64,000 nt of DNA from Chryseobacterium sp. (GTDB lineage: Bacteria > Bacteroidota > Bacteroidia > Flavobacteriales > Weeksellaceae), in the NCBI RefSeq assembly GCF_008014695.1, contig NZ_VOXE01000003.1, positions 396,217 through 460,216 of the forward strand, in the 5' to 3' direction. The notes under the pieces were generated by a model. It saw only the letters and a program-made list of their open reading frames with translations. It did not search any database and had not been told where the DNA came from. How positions within the stretch are numbered: position 1 is the first letter of the stretch; each line of letters begins with the position of its first letter. The position numbers and the translations under genes are program-made. This document shows positions 8,610-17,433 of this stretch, in pieces.

Positions 8610-9343
8610 CACTCATTCTTTCAGCATTGGTTTTGGGATTTGCTTCCGGTTTCCACTGCATCGGAATGTGTGGTCCTATCGCTCTTTCATTGGGTCTTAC
8701 CAAAAAGCAGGCGGCCAATTTTTATCTTCAGAATCTTACCTACCAGTTCGGCAGAATTGCAACGTATTCCTTTTTGGGAGCTTTGTTAGGAGTCGTTGGT
8801 AAAGGGTTTGCCTTAGCTGGCTTTCAGCAGTATTTAACAATAGCTGTTGGAGTTCTCCTGATTGTAATGGCTCTTTTCTCTTTTGGAGGAAAAGATTTTG
8901 CCTCAAAAATCCCTTTTCTATCTACATTTTTATTCAAAGTAAAGATGAATCTGGGTAAACTGCTCCGCAAAGCAGATTACCAGTCTCGTTTTGCGACCGG
9001 AATTTTAAACGGATTTCTGCCCTGCGGAATGGTGTATATGGCCTTAACTGCGAGTCTGGCTTCCGGAGGAATTTGGGAAGGTGCCGTTTTCATGGCTCTT
9101 TTCGGCCTCGGAACTTTACCTTTTATGTTTGCGGTGGTTCTGGCCGGAAGTCTTGTGACTCAGGCTTTCAGGATCAAGGTGCTGAAATTCGTTCCGGTAA
9201 TGATGATTATTCTAGGCGGACTTATTATTCTTCGGGGCCTGCAGATCGGTATTCCTTACATTTCTCCACAAAAAGAAGTTTTACAGGTCATCCATAACGA
9301 TTCCGCGGAGCATCATCAGGGAAATCATGCCACCTGTCATTAA
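8600..9343 (+). CDS. TauE/SafE (DsbD_2-like) membrane protein of the cco locus
   Basis: 247-aa polytopic protein with about six helices. It starts with GFASGFHCIGMCGP (H19, C20, C24) and has a second cysteine motif GFLPCGMVY near residue 141, both hallmarks of the family often called sulfite exporter TauE/SafE or cytochrome-c-biogenesis-like (PF13386) and commonly linked to ccoGH and copper/heme delivery. The C-terminal tail is histidine rich (HNDSAEHHQGNHATCH), suggesting metal binding. It overlaps ccoH by 10 nt and ends at a strong terminator, so it is the last gene of the operon. The substrate is unknown; the sulfite name should not be taken literally. Confidence 0.85.
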   Translation: MEITLILSALVLGFASGFHCIGMCGPIALSLGLTKKQAANFYLQNLTYQFGRIATYSFLGALLGVVGKGFALAGFQQYLTIAVGVLLIVMALFSFGGKDFASKIPFLSTFLFKVKMNLGKLLRKADYQSRFATGILNGFLPCGMVYMALTASLASGGIWEGAVFMALFGLGTLPFMFAVVLAGSLVTQAFRIKVLKFVPVMMIILGGLIILRGLQIGIPYISPQKEVLQVIHNDSAEHHQGNHATCH

Positions 9344-9346
9344 TAG

Positions 9347-9373
9347 AAAACCACTGAATTTCAGTGGTTTTTT
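9347..9373 (+). terminator. Rho-independent terminator of the cco operon
   Basis: AAAACCACTG and CAGTGGTTTT form a perfect stem around a five-base loop and are followed by a T run, starting four bases after the last stop codon. Confidence 0.88.
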
Positions 9374-9424
9374 ATGCGCTGTTAAAGCTTAATTAATAAA
9401 GTCATATTGTTCGTAAACTGCGAT

Positions 9425-9460
9425 TTTTGCAGAAATTTATTGGCGTTTTCTGTATATTTG
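9425..9460 (+). promoter_or_regulatory. Candidate promoter of the acyltransferase gene
   Basis: A TTTTG -33 box (9425-9429) and TATATTTG (9453-9460) are separated by 23 nt, the upper limit of the Bacteroidetes spacing. The start codon is 61 nt further on. Confidence 0.5.
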
Positions 9461-9521
9461 AAAATGCGGTAAATAAATACCGGAACAAATCAATTTTTAC
9501 AACCAAGCTGTAAATTAATTA

Positions 9522-10592
9522 ATGAAGTATTTAAAAGGACTGGATACCTTAAGAGCATTGGCGGCTTTTATTGTTGTATTTGACCATTTGGAATTAATTA
9601 AACAATCCAATAAATTGTACAATCTTGTAGATCACCCGACAGTAATTTATCCTGATGGTCATTTATCGGTTATGCTTTTTTTTGTGATAAGTGGTTTTTT
9701 AATTACCTATCTTTTATTGGTTGAGAAAGAAAAATACGGCACAGTTAGTATTAAAAATTTTTATATAAGAAGAATTTTAAGAATATGGCCTCTATATTAC
9801 ATGGTCCTGTTCCTTTCCTATGTTATTTTTCAGCCCGATTATTCCTTATTGAGAATTATTTTACCTACTCTTATTTTGCCAAATATTGCTTACGCCTTTA
9901 ATGAAGTTTGGGACGTGAGCCCTCAAATATGGTCTATTGGAGCAGAGGAGCAGTTTTATATTTTCTGGCCTGTCATTTTTCTTTTCATCATTAAAAAAAA
10001 GACAGTACAATATTTTCTTCTCTTGATCATAGGTCTCACAATTTTACCCTATTTTCTCAAATTTGTAAACCTGATATTTATTAACAGCAATGAGGTTTAT
10101 AACGTAATTACGAGGTTTTTCTATGGAACAAAGTTTAACAGTCTTATTATGGGCGCTCTTTCTGGCTTCATCTACTTTAAGAATAGATACAGAACTGGCT
10201 TTCAGAAATATAATTGGCTCAAAATAGCAATTACCTTCCTCCCATTTGTGCTGTGGTTTTTTCAGTTCAGATTAAACCATTTAAATGATGATTTTTATTC
10301 CTTACTATTTTCATTTTCTGTCTTTCAGATCGTCGGCAATTCAAAAATAAAAATTGATAATCCTGTAACGAAATTTCTGGGCAGAATTTCTTACGGTATC
10401 TATCTTTACCATTGGATTATTATTGTATTTTTAGTGAAATATATTCCAAGAACAGATAATGTCGCGCTGTATAATTTGATCTTATACTTTTCCGCAATTT
10501 CAATTACGGTTATAATCTCCTGGTTATCATTCGTTACGTATGAGAGATATTTTCTCAATATGAAAAAGAAGTATGAAATGCACAAACCGTAA
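9522..10592 (+). CDS. Acyltransferase family 3 membrane protein (OafA/OatA-like)
   Basis: 356-aa protein with about ten membrane helices. The N-terminal LDTLRALAAFIVVFDHLE contains the conserved histidine, and the following MLFFVISGFLIT and RRILRIWPLYYMV match the membrane acyltransferase-3 family, which O-acetylates polysaccharides or other envelope glycans. A further conserved block is WSIGAEEQFYIFWP. It lacks the periplasmic SGNH domain of longer relatives. Coding sequence is visibly richer in A+T (many TTA, ATA, AAT codons) than its neighbours. It stands alone between the cco terminator and the convergent serS; the acceptor may be the surface glycan encoded a few kilobases on, but this is inference. 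Confidence 0.85.
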   Translation: MKYLKGLDTLRALAAFIVVFDHLELIKQSNKLYNLVDHPTVIYPDGHLSVMLFFVISGFLITYLLLVEKEKYGTVSIKNFYIRRILRIWPLYYMVLFLSYVIFQPDYSLLRIILPTLILPNIAYAFNEVWDVSPQIWSIGAEEQFYIFWPVIFLFIIKKKTVQYFLLLIIGLTILPYFLKFVNLIFINSNEVYNVITRFFYGTKFNSLIMGALSGFIYFKNRYRTGFQKYNWLKIAITFLPFVLWFFQFRLNHLNDDFYSLLFSFSVFQIVGNSKIKIDNPVTKFLGRISYGIYLYHWIIIVFLVKYIPRTDNVALYNLILYFSAISITVIISWLSFVTYERYFLNMKKKYEMHKP

Positions 10593-10633
10593 TGGGAAAG
10601 AATTCACAACTGCTGATAAATGATAACTTCGCT

Positions 10634-11902
10634 TTAATTAATCACGTCAAATTTTGTGTAGGCTGCAATTTTTGCAGGAATTTTAATCCCATTTTCGGTT
10701 TGATTATTTTCCAAAAGTGCGGCCATAATTCTCGGTAAAGCCAAAGCAGAGCCGTTCAGGGTATGAACGAGCTGTGTTTTTCCGTCGCTTTTAAATCTGC
10801 ATTTCAAACGGTTTGCCTGAAATGTTTCGAAATTGGAAACAGAAGAAACTTCCAGCCATTTTTCCTGAGCAGCGCTCCAAACCTCAAAATCGTAAGTCAT
10901 GGATGAAGTGAAGCCCATATCTCCTCCACAAAGCCTTAAAACCCGGAAAGGCAGTTCAAGGTCTGTTAAAAGTGATTTAACGTGCTCAACCATCTCTTCG
11001 AGGGCGGCATAAGAGTTTTCGGGCTTTTCCAGCCTTACAATTTCCACTTTTTCGAATTGGTGGAGTCTGTTCAAACCACGAACGTGAGCGCCGTAGCTTC
11101 CGGCTTCCCGTCGGTAACATTGGGAAAATGCGGTATTTTTTATAGGGAGGTCTTTTTCGTCGAGCAAAACATCGCGGTATAAATTCGTTACGGGAACTTC
11201 CGCCGTCGGAATCAGATACAGATTGTCTTCATTTGCAAAATACATCTGTCCTTCTTTGTCCGGAAGCTGCCCGGTTCCGTACCCTGAAGCTTCATTTACC
11301 ACATGCGGCGGATTGACTTCCAGATAACCTGCATCGGTGTTTTTATCCAAAAAATACTGAACCAAAGACCGCTGCAGCCGCGCTCCTTTTCCGAAATAAA
11401 CCGGAAAACCTGCTCCGGCAATTTTAACGCCGAGTTCAAAATCAATTAAACTGTATTTTTTTGCGAGGTCCCAGTGCGGAATGGCGCCTTCGCCCAAACC
11501 TTCCACATCGTGAGACTGAAAGATGATTTCATTATCTTCTGCTGCAGTTCCTGCCACTACCTTTTCATGAGGGATATTCGGAATAAGGTAAAGGATTTCC
11601 AGCAGTTTTGCTTCAGCATCCTTTAATTTTTGCTGAAGTTCCTGGGCATTTTCCTTGAATTCTGCTGTCTTTGATTTAGCAGCTTCGGCTTCCTCTTTTT
11701 TACCTTCCTTCATCAGAATACCGATTTCTTTCGAAATTTTATTCATCTCCGCCAGATTCTGGTCAAGGGCGAACTGGTATTTTTTTCTTTCATCATCAAC
11801 TTCGATGGCGTTATCCACCAAATCCAGCTGCTTGAAATTCCTCTTGTTTAGACCCTGCAGAACGCGGTCTTTGTTTTCGCGCAAAAAATTAACCTGTAAC
11901 AT
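10634..11902 (-). CDS. serS: Seryl-tRNA synthetase
   Basis: 422-aa class II aminoacyl-tRNA synthetase charging tRNA-Ser. Residues 1-105 form the antiparallel coiled-coil arm that recognises the long variable arm (the EEAEAAKSKTAEFKENAQEL stretch). The catalytic domain holds motif 2 with FSQCYRREAGSYG near 256-272 and motif 3 with LPRIMAALLENNQ near 385-397. Length and motif order are normal. Expressed alone from the minus strand; a TAAATTTG -7 element lies upstream. Confidence 0.97.
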   Translation of the reverse strand: MLQVNFLRENKDRVLQGLNKRNFKQLDLVDNAIEVDDERKKYQFALDQNLAEMNKISKEIGILMKEGKKEEAEAAKSKTAEFKENAQELQQKLKDAEAKLLEILYLIPNIPHEKVVAGTAAEDNEIIFQSHDVEGLGEGAIPHWDLAKKYSLIDFELGVKIAGAGFPVYFGKGARLQRSLVQYFLDKNTDAGYLEVNPPHVVNEASGYGTGQLPDKEGQMYFANEDNLYLIPTAEVPVTNLYRDVLLDEKDLPIKNTAFSQCYRREAGSYGAHVRGLNRLHQFEKVEIVRLEKPENSYAALEEMVEHVKSLLTDLELPFRVLRLCGGDMGFTSSMTYDFEVWSAAQEKWLEVSSVSNFETFQANRLKCRFKSDGKTQLVHTLNGSALALPRIMAALLENNQTENGIKIPAKIAAYTKFDVIN

Positions 11903-11963
11903 CGTAAAATAATTGATAATTGATATATGAAGTCCGAACGCTCTGTCGGCCAGTAAAGTGTGG

Positions 11964-11971
11964 CAAATTTA
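11964..11971 (-). promoter_or_regulatory. Candidate -7 element for serS
   Basis: Minus-strand TAAATTTG 61 nt before the serS ATG fits TAnnTTTG. No good -33 TTG at normal spacing was found. Confidence 0.4.
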
Positions 11972-11998
11972 CAATTTTAAAATTTCCCGAACCGAAAT

Positions 11999-12496
11999 TT
12001 ATTTCTGGATTTTAATGATATTGGGTGCTCCCTCTACTTTCGTGAAAGACAGAACACCGTTATACCAGACTTTTGAAATCTGAAAAAGTGTTGATGAGAA
12101 ATGATATTGAAGAGTGAGGGTATCATTCGTGATGACCTGAGTGGAATCATTGATTTTTTTGGTAAGATTCAGGGCGATTTTTGATTCGTAGGTTTTGGAA
12201 TCGGCGGTGGAGTCAATTCTTATTCTTCTCGCTCCTGCAATATATTCCAGATAACTGTGGAGGTCGGCATCTTTTTTAATGCTGAAAGGGGCCGGTGCGT
12301 TGTCGGTAAGCCCGTTGATATCGTTCATCGCCACATTGATGTATGCCCCGGGGAGAGTCGCATCAAGCATATCAGTTCCTGCAGAGTCAATGTACAGTTG
12401 AAGCGTCTGATCGATCCGCTGAATATCATCATCATTTCCTCGGCAGGAAAGCAGCAAAAAAAGGACGGTGCAGAAACCAAAAAAAGCATTTTTCAT
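11999..12496 (-). CDS. Small lipoprotein of unknown function
   Basis: 165 aa. An N-terminal hydrophobic stretch ends in LLSC (C19), a lipobox, so the mature protein is probably anchored to a membrane facing the periplasm. The rest is soluble, with Asp-rich residues just after the cysteine (RGNDDD) and predicted mostly beta structure. I do not recognise the family. The -7 box TATCTTTG ends five bases before the ATG, so the mRNA may be leaderless. It is downstream of the flippase operon end, on the same strand, but has its own promoter. Confidence 0.8.
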   Translation of the reverse strand: MKNAFFGFCTVLFLLLSCRGNDDDIQRIDQTLQLYIDSAGTDMLDATLPGAYINVAMNDINGLTDNAPAPFSIKKDADLHSYLEYIAGARRIRIDSTADSKTYESKIALNLTKKINDSTQVITNDTLTLQYHFSSTLFQISKVWYNGVLSFTKVEGAPNIIKIQK

Positions 12497-12501
12497 AAAA
12501 A

Positions 12502-12509
12502 CAAAGATA
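12502..12509 (-). promoter_or_regulatory. -7 element directly before the lipoprotein start codon
   Basis: TATCTTTG on the minus strand, with only five bases before the ATG at 12496. It also sits just outside the 3' end of the flippase gene. Confidence 0.55.
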
Positions 12510-12511
12510 AT

Positions 12512-13759
12512 TTATTTTAAAGATTTCAGATACTGCAGGAACGCGAAAAGCAACAGTACCCCGGAAATTAACATGCTTACCGTCAAACTTAAAGCCATTC
12601 CCCTGATTCCTGCTTCCGGAACCAAAAACCAGGAAAAGAGCAATAAACAAAACAGCGTGAAAGCCGAAACCGCAGTATTGATCTTCATTTTTCCAACGGC
12701 GGAAAGCATATTTCCATAAAGATTCCGCAAAAGCATGTTGAAACAGAAACCGGCCAATAACAAGGCGAAAATCAGTGAATTATCCGTATATTTTGCACTG
12801 AAAAAAAGATGCAGAATATCTTCCCTCCAGAGAAAACCAACGGCGAAAATGATAATCGTGAGCGGAATAAAAATCCTGTAATAATTGGAAATATACCGCT
12901 TCAGGAAGTTTTTGTCCTTATAGTTCCGTGCCAAAGAAGGGAAATCGCTTTGCATAAAAGTCAAGGCGAGAAAAGTGATATTGGCCGGAATCAGAATGGC
13001 CACTTTGTAATTTGCCACCGCATTTTCATTGGTGAGGAAACTCAGAAAAAGAACATCAGCAGAAAAAAGCATATCCGATAGCAACGCGGTTGCAGAGGCG
13101 TGAAGCCCGTAATTCCAGATTTCCTTTTTCTTAAAACTAAAAATTTCGTTTGAATAATCGAATAAGTCTTTTCTGTACCAAAAGAAGCAGAGAAAAGGGG
13201 TTGCTGCCATCGCGATAAGGTATCCGTGCAGTCCGCAAAAATAAGAAAGCGTAAGAAGAAGGATGAGTCCTGAAATATTCACAAAATTGCTGACGCGTGC
13301 AAAGCCTCTGTTGTTGCCGTTAATTCTGAGATCCGACTGAATGTGGTTGAGAAAGAAGAAGCCAGCGAGCCGCACTCCAAAAAAAAGAAACATCAGCAGA
13401 ATATCTTCATACTTTTTTATGAAGAAAAAACTCACAGCCAGAAAAACAATACTCAGTAACATCTGATAACGGAATCCCGTAACCAGCAGGTATTTGGAGA
13501 GTGCTTTTTTGCCGGAAGACTCCTCGGCCAGCGAACCGAAACGCAGCAAACTTTGCTGGCTTCCGAAGCCGCTGAACGGAGCAAAAATGGCAAACACAGA
13601 TGCCACAATGCTCACCACGCCAAATTCATTTTCCGGCAGAAGGCGGATAATAAATAATGACCCCAGAAACGCACAGAGTTTTGCAATCAGAAGCGAAAGG
13701 AAGACGTGTTGACCCTTGTTCTGTATAAAGCTTCGCAAAAATTCCTGCAGGTTTTTCAC
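12512..13759 (-). CDS. Polysaccharide flippase (Wzx/MATE-like, oligosaccharide flippase superfamily)
   Basis: 415 aa, about 12 hydrophobic helices with the N-terminal RSFIQNKGQHVFLSLLIAKL...RLLPENEFGVVSI pattern of lipopolysaccharide biosynthesis flippases, which move lipid-linked glycans across the inner membrane. The start is GTG, immediately after the stop of the asparagine-synthase-like gene (TAA-GTG), so it is last in a four-gene operon with a glycosyltransferase and FkbM methyltransferase. No polymerase or ligase gene is in the cluster. Substrate unknown. Confidence 0.85.
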   Translation of the reverse strand: MKNLQEFLRSFIQNKGQHVFLSLLIAKLCAFLGSLFIIRLLPENEFGVVSIVASVFAIFAPFSGFGSQQSLLRFGSLAEESSGKKALSKYLLVTGFRYQMLLSIVFLAVSFFFIKKYEDILLMFLFFGVRLAGFFFLNHIQSDLRINGNNRGFARVSNFVNISGLILLLTLSYFCGLHGYLIAMAATPFLCFFWYRKDLFDYSNEIFSFKKKEIWNYGLHASATALLSDMLFSADVLFLSFLTNENAVANYKVAILIPANITFLALTFMQSDFPSLARNYKDKNFLKRYISNYYRIFIPLTIIIFAVGFLWREDILHLFFSAKYTDNSLIFALLLAGFCFNMLLRNLYGNMLSAVGKMKINTAVSAFTLFCLLLFSWFLVPEAGIRGMALSLTVSMLISGVLLLFAFLQYLKSLK

Positions 13760-15430
13760 TTAAAAATAGAGTTTAAATACCGATAAAATATTTACAGCCT
13801 GGGATTTTGAATAAAAATCAGGAGAATCGAAAAGTACCAGAAGGTCTGCTGATAATTCAGGATAGGCCTGCACGCGATGAAGATTTTCCTCAAAATATTT
13901 CTGATAATATTTCTGAATTTCGTTATCCTGATCAAAATAGTACTGATAAGGATACATGCTCGATTTTTGAGGGGTCTTAAGGATTTTATCGTGTACGATT
14001 TTAAAACCTCTTTTCACCACCTGATCACCAAATGCTGTTTTCCATTTAGCATCCGGTTTCATTAGCGTGCGTTCCCACCGGTATTTTGTAGCTTCAGGAC
14101 AATGCTTTGCAATCCAGTCTAAATAAAAACGTTGCTTAAATTTCCATTTTTCGGGGATCGAAATGGCCATTTTCAACATTTCCTTCGTCATGAAAGGTGA
14201 TGTTTGATATGCGTATTGCTGAATTACTTGCGCTCCTAAGACCGTTTTATTGCACGCAACATTCCTGAGATAAAATAATTCTTCCGATTCGTATAAATTT
14301 TTGGCATCGTCAAATGAAGTTCCGACTTTCGATAAAAAACTCCTGTTGATTATTAGTTTTTCTCCCTCAGGTTTGCGCCGGTAAGGAACTAAATTGAATC
14401 CGCCCAATATTCCGTCGCCTATTGCTCCGCCATGAACGATTTTAAAATCGGTCTCAGCCAGCCTTTCAAAAGCATAATTCACGTGTATTCCACCTGTGTA
14501 AAGACCACATCCTTCAGATATTTCGGTTAGTTTATCGATTTCTTTCAGGTAGCTGCCTCCATCTAATGGCTGAAATTCATATTTTATTTGGAAATCTTTG
14601 GCAATTTTTCTGGATATTTTTTCATCAAGATAGGAGGACTGTGAAAAACAGAAAGCGGTGTCAGGTTTTTTATTCATTTTAACGGCGTACAGCATTGCCG
14701 TTCTGCTGTCCAAACCGCCACTGATCAATGCAAAATGTTTTGATCTGTACTCGTCATCTTTACGATATTCAGCCTTGATATTTTCAGCAAACAGTTCATG
14801 GATTTCTTGGATAGCTTTTTCCTTGGAAAGAGCCCAATATGATATGTTTTCAAGAGAAAAATATCCTTTTTCTTTTATAGAGTGATTTTCGAGGTCTATT
14901 TCTATATAATGTCCATCCAGAACTTTGAATACATCGCGGATTGGGGTAGCGTTTTCGAGCATGCTACCAAAACTAAGCAACTGATAAATATTCTGAATGT
15001 CAGGAGTGGGATTTATCCCAGTAGTTTTCAGACTAGTACTCAGCCGTACGAGATTGCTGTCAATGAAAATTACATTATTTGTTTTGGCATAAAATACCCT
15101 TTGGGTAGCGGTTGGGTTGGTAAATACAAAAATCCTTTTTCTTACTTTATCCCAGATATATCCGCGAAATTCGCCTTCCAGTTCATTGATGCACTTTTCC
15201 TTTTTTTCAGTATAAAATTTTAGAAACAATAAACTAAAATCGTTGAAATAGTACTCTTCGAGTAATTTTTTTTTGTTGAGGATGACGCCTTCAACAGCCA
15301 TTTCAACTCCGTCATTTTCCACCAAGAATGAATCATAATTTTCAGCTGAAAATAAGGTCTTTACTTTTTTATCTTTTATTTTTAAAGAAAATCCTGAATT
15401 CATTTGGTTGTCATTTAGCATACTGTGCAT
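13760..15430 (-). CDS. Asparagine-synthase-like protein lacking the glutaminase nucleophile
   Basis: 556 aa. The C-terminal half has the PP-loop SGGLDSR (237-243) that binds ATP in asparagine synthetases and related amide-forming ligases, and further AsnB-like blocks (HGGAIGDGILGGF, then SPFMTKEMLKMAISIPEKWK). The N-terminal ~200 residues have the fold pattern of the class II glutaminase domain (FRGYIWDKVRKRIFVFTNPTATQRVFY) but no cysteine follows the initiator Met, so glutamine hydrolysis is unlikely. Three in-frame ATGs are possible; the second, at 15421, overlaps the upstream stop as ATGCTAA. Such genes occur in surface-polysaccharide clusters, where they may amidate or couple a sugar acid or amino acid; the substrate here is unknown. 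Confidence 0.82.
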   Translation of the reverse strand: MHSMLNDNQMNSGFSLKIKDKKVKTLFSAENYDSFLVENDGVEMAVEGVILNKKKLLEEYYFNDFSLLFLKFYTEKKEKCINELEGEFRGYIWDKVRKRIFVFTNPTATQRVFYAKTNNVIFIDSNLVRLSTSLKTTGINPTPDIQNIYQLLSFGSMLENATPIRDVFKVLDGHYIEIDLENHSIKEKGYFSLENISYWALSKEKAIQEIHELFAENIKAEYRKDDEYRSKHFALISGGLDSRTAMLYAVKMNKKPDTAFCFSQSSYLDEKISRKIAKDFQIKYEFQPLDGGSYLKEIDKLTEISEGCGLYTGGIHVNYAFERLAETDFKIVHGGAIGDGILGGFNLVPYRRKPEGEKLIINRSFLSKVGTSFDDAKNLYESEELFYLRNVACNKTVLGAQVIQQYAYQTSPFMTKEMLKMAISIPEKWKFKQRFYLDWIAKHCPEATKYRWERTLMKPDAKWKTAFGDQVVKRGFKIVHDKILKTPQKSSMYPYQYYFDQDNEIQKYYQKYFEENLHRVQAYPELSADLLVLFDSPDFYSKSQAVNILSVFKLYF

Positions 15431-16236
15431 TCAAATAAGGCATTGTAAGAATTTTCATTCTGGCTGAGAACCAGAGTTTTCCCGTAATTGAAATTGTCAA
15501 GAATATCCAGAATATCAGACTCTGAATGACCTGTGGACTCTAAAGCTTCGCTGTTAATCTCAATTAATAACTTTGGAGAAAACATCCTGAGAATATTCGT
15601 CATGCCTTGGAGTGCTTTAAATTCCCCTCCTTCAATATCCATTTTAATGAAATCTATGCGTGTTATCTCATTTTCAGTGGCGTAGTCATCAAGACTCAGC
15701 GCAGAAACTTTTAATGTTGAAGTGAAATTTTTTAGATAAGCTGAAGCCATGCCCAAATTCCTTTCATTTTCATTGTACTTAATTTCTAACGTTGATTTCC
15801 GGTCTGAAATGGCCAGATTTTCGGTAATAATATTACGGAAATTATTCGTCTTCACATGCTTCTCGAGAATCTTATAGTTTGGTAAATAGGCCTCGAACGC
15901 ATAAATTTTTCCGCGTTCACCTAAAACCACTGATGCATTCAGGGAGAACAATCCTATATTCGCACCTATATCAATAAAAACATCGCCTTTCCTGAGAGTC
16001 TGATAAAGAAAATCAATTTCCGGCTTTTCATAATCGCCTAGGAAATAAATCTGCTGCTGAATCCAGTCTTCCAGATCCAGATTTAACTTTATGGAATTCC
16101 TGTAGAGTATCTGCTTCCGAACATTCTTAAAAAGGTGATACGGACTGAAAAGATGCTGGTGAAACCCAAAATACTTCTTCCTGAAATAACCGATTTTAAA
16201 AATGTTCCGCCAAAAATTCGCTATAATATTTCTCAT
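15415..16236 (-). CDS. FkbM family SAM-dependent methyltransferase
   Basis: 273 aa. Motif I of the methyltransferase fold is FIDIGANIG (87-95), followed by FEA (114-116), the acidic residue that contacts the SAM ribose, and DFIKMDIEGGE, the FkbM signature. FkbM enzymes O-methylate hydroxyls; in glycan clusters the target is normally a sugar. It overlaps the glycosyltransferase by four bases (ATGA) and the next gene by 7-16 bases, so all are co-translated. Confidence 0.9.
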   Translation of the reverse strand: MRNIIANFWRNIFKIGYFRKKYFGFHQHLFSPYHLFKNVRKQILYRNSIKLNLDLEDWIQQQIYFLGDYEKPEIDFLYQTLRKGDVFIDIGANIGLFSLNASVVLGERGKIYAFEAYLPNYKILEKHVKTNNFRNIITENLAISDRKSTLEIKYNENERNLGMASAYLKNFTSTLKVSALSLDDYATENEITRIDFIKMDIEGGEFKALQGMTNILRMFSPKLLIEINSEALESTGHSESDILDILDNFNYGKTLVLSQNENSYNALFECTVC

Positions 16237-17384
16237 GACAGATTTTGATTTACAGGATTCTTCAAAACCTCATCATAAACAGCGGTGAAAGCTTTCCCGA
16301 TACTCTGTTTCGAAAAATTTTCAAGAACAAAATCCCTTAAATTAGTGGGATTCTGAAACATCGCCTGGTCTTTAATGAAAGATTCCATACTGGTATACAG
16401 TTCAGATTCATTGTTTTTCTCAATTAAAATACCGAAACCGGGTTTTACGAATTCAGGAACTCCGCCTACATTCGTCGCAATTACAGGTTTTCCGCATGCA
16501 TAGGATTCCAGAATAACGCATCCCTGCGTTTCATTCTCACTGAAAAGAATGAAACAGTCAGACTGTTGCATTTTTTCAGCCACCTCCTGGTAAGAAATGG
16601 CATCAAACACGTTAATATAGTGGTCGGCTTTTCGTCTGTGAACAAGCTTCCGAAGAGTTTCCGTATCGCCATCGCCACCTATTTCCAGTTTGACCGCGTA
16701 TCCGTTTTCGTGTAATTTTATAACGGTTTCTATAATTTTGTCAGGCTTTTTTCGGGGAATTAAACTCGACAAATGAAGAAAATTAATTTCGGACTCCCTT
16801 TCTTTGTTGGCGATCGTAAAAACCTCTGTATCAACCACATTTGAAATTACTTTCATAGGGGAAATAATTCCTAGTTTTTTCAATCCAGATTTTAGATTTT
16901 CGCTGACCGGCAGGACATATGAGGCCTGGTTGGCGATAAATGCCGCGGTTTTTTTTATGATGGCCGAAGTTTTAGGATGGTTTTCGGTCTGAAGTGATGT
17001 CCAGTGTTCCGTGATAACGAAAGGAATCTTGTATCTTTTTTTGAGATAAACAGCAAAAAGCATCGAATTGTGCAAAACATTTGCATGAACAAGTTCCGGT
17101 CTCTGCATTTTTGAAAATCCTTTTTTATATGCATTCATTCTTCGAAAGAAATTCAGGATCGGATTTCCGGTGTTTTTATAGTAAACAATTAAAGTACGGA
17201 TGTCATTAATACTCTGATCGTCAAAAAGATAAATTTCCTGCTGGTTGAAGTCGCCCATGGCATGAAGGATTTCCACATCCTGAAGTTTTGAGACCGCTTC
17301 GGCATGGCGCTGCACAAAATTGCCGTTTGTAGGCTCCAGTTTATTGGGAAACCATGACGAGATGAAAAGTATTTTTTTTCTCAA
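16233..17384 (-). CDS. Glycosyltransferase family 4 protein
   Basis: 383 aa with two Rossmann halves. N-terminal: ISSWFPNKLEPTNGNFVQRHAEA, the acceptor-side glycine-free loop common in GT4 enzymes. C-terminal donor-binding region at about 283-311 with the E-x7-E pattern (ENETQGCVILESYACGKPV) and ATNVGGVPE. It transfers a nucleotide-activated sugar to a glycan or lipid-linked precursor. The start codon is TTG; an in-frame TAG lies two codons upstream, so no longer form exists. First gene of the four-gene glycan operon, 49 bp from a divergent methyltransferase. Confidence 0.9.
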   Translation of the reverse strand: MRKKILFISSWFPNKLEPTNGNFVQRHAEAVSKLQDVEILHAMGDFNQQEIYLFDDQSINDIRTLIVYYKNTGNPILNFFRRMNAYKKGFSKMQRPELVHANVLHNSMLFAVYLKKRYKIPFVITEHWTSLQTENHPKTSAIIKKTAAFIANQASYVLPVSENLKSGLKKLGIISPMKVISNVVDTEVFTIANKERESEINFLHLSSLIPRKKPDKIIETVIKLHENGYAVKLEIGGDGDTETLRKLVHRRKADHYINVFDAISYQEVAEKMQQSDCFILFSENETQGCVILESYACGKPVIATNVGGVPEFVKPGFGILIEKNNESELYTSMESFIKDQAMFQNPTNLRDFVLENFSKQSIGKAFTAVYDEVLKNPVNQNLS

Positions 17385-17400
17385 AATCTATTTGTAATAT

Positions 17401-17408
17401 TATCTTTG
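17401..17408 (+). promoter_or_regulatory. Candidate -7 element for the divergent methyltransferase
   Basis: TATCTTTG lies 25 bases before the ATG at 17434, inside the 49-bp divergent gap. No TTG is visible at the usual -33 spacing. Confidence 0.45.
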
Positions 17409-17433
17409 TTGGAACTTACATTCCCATATCAAT

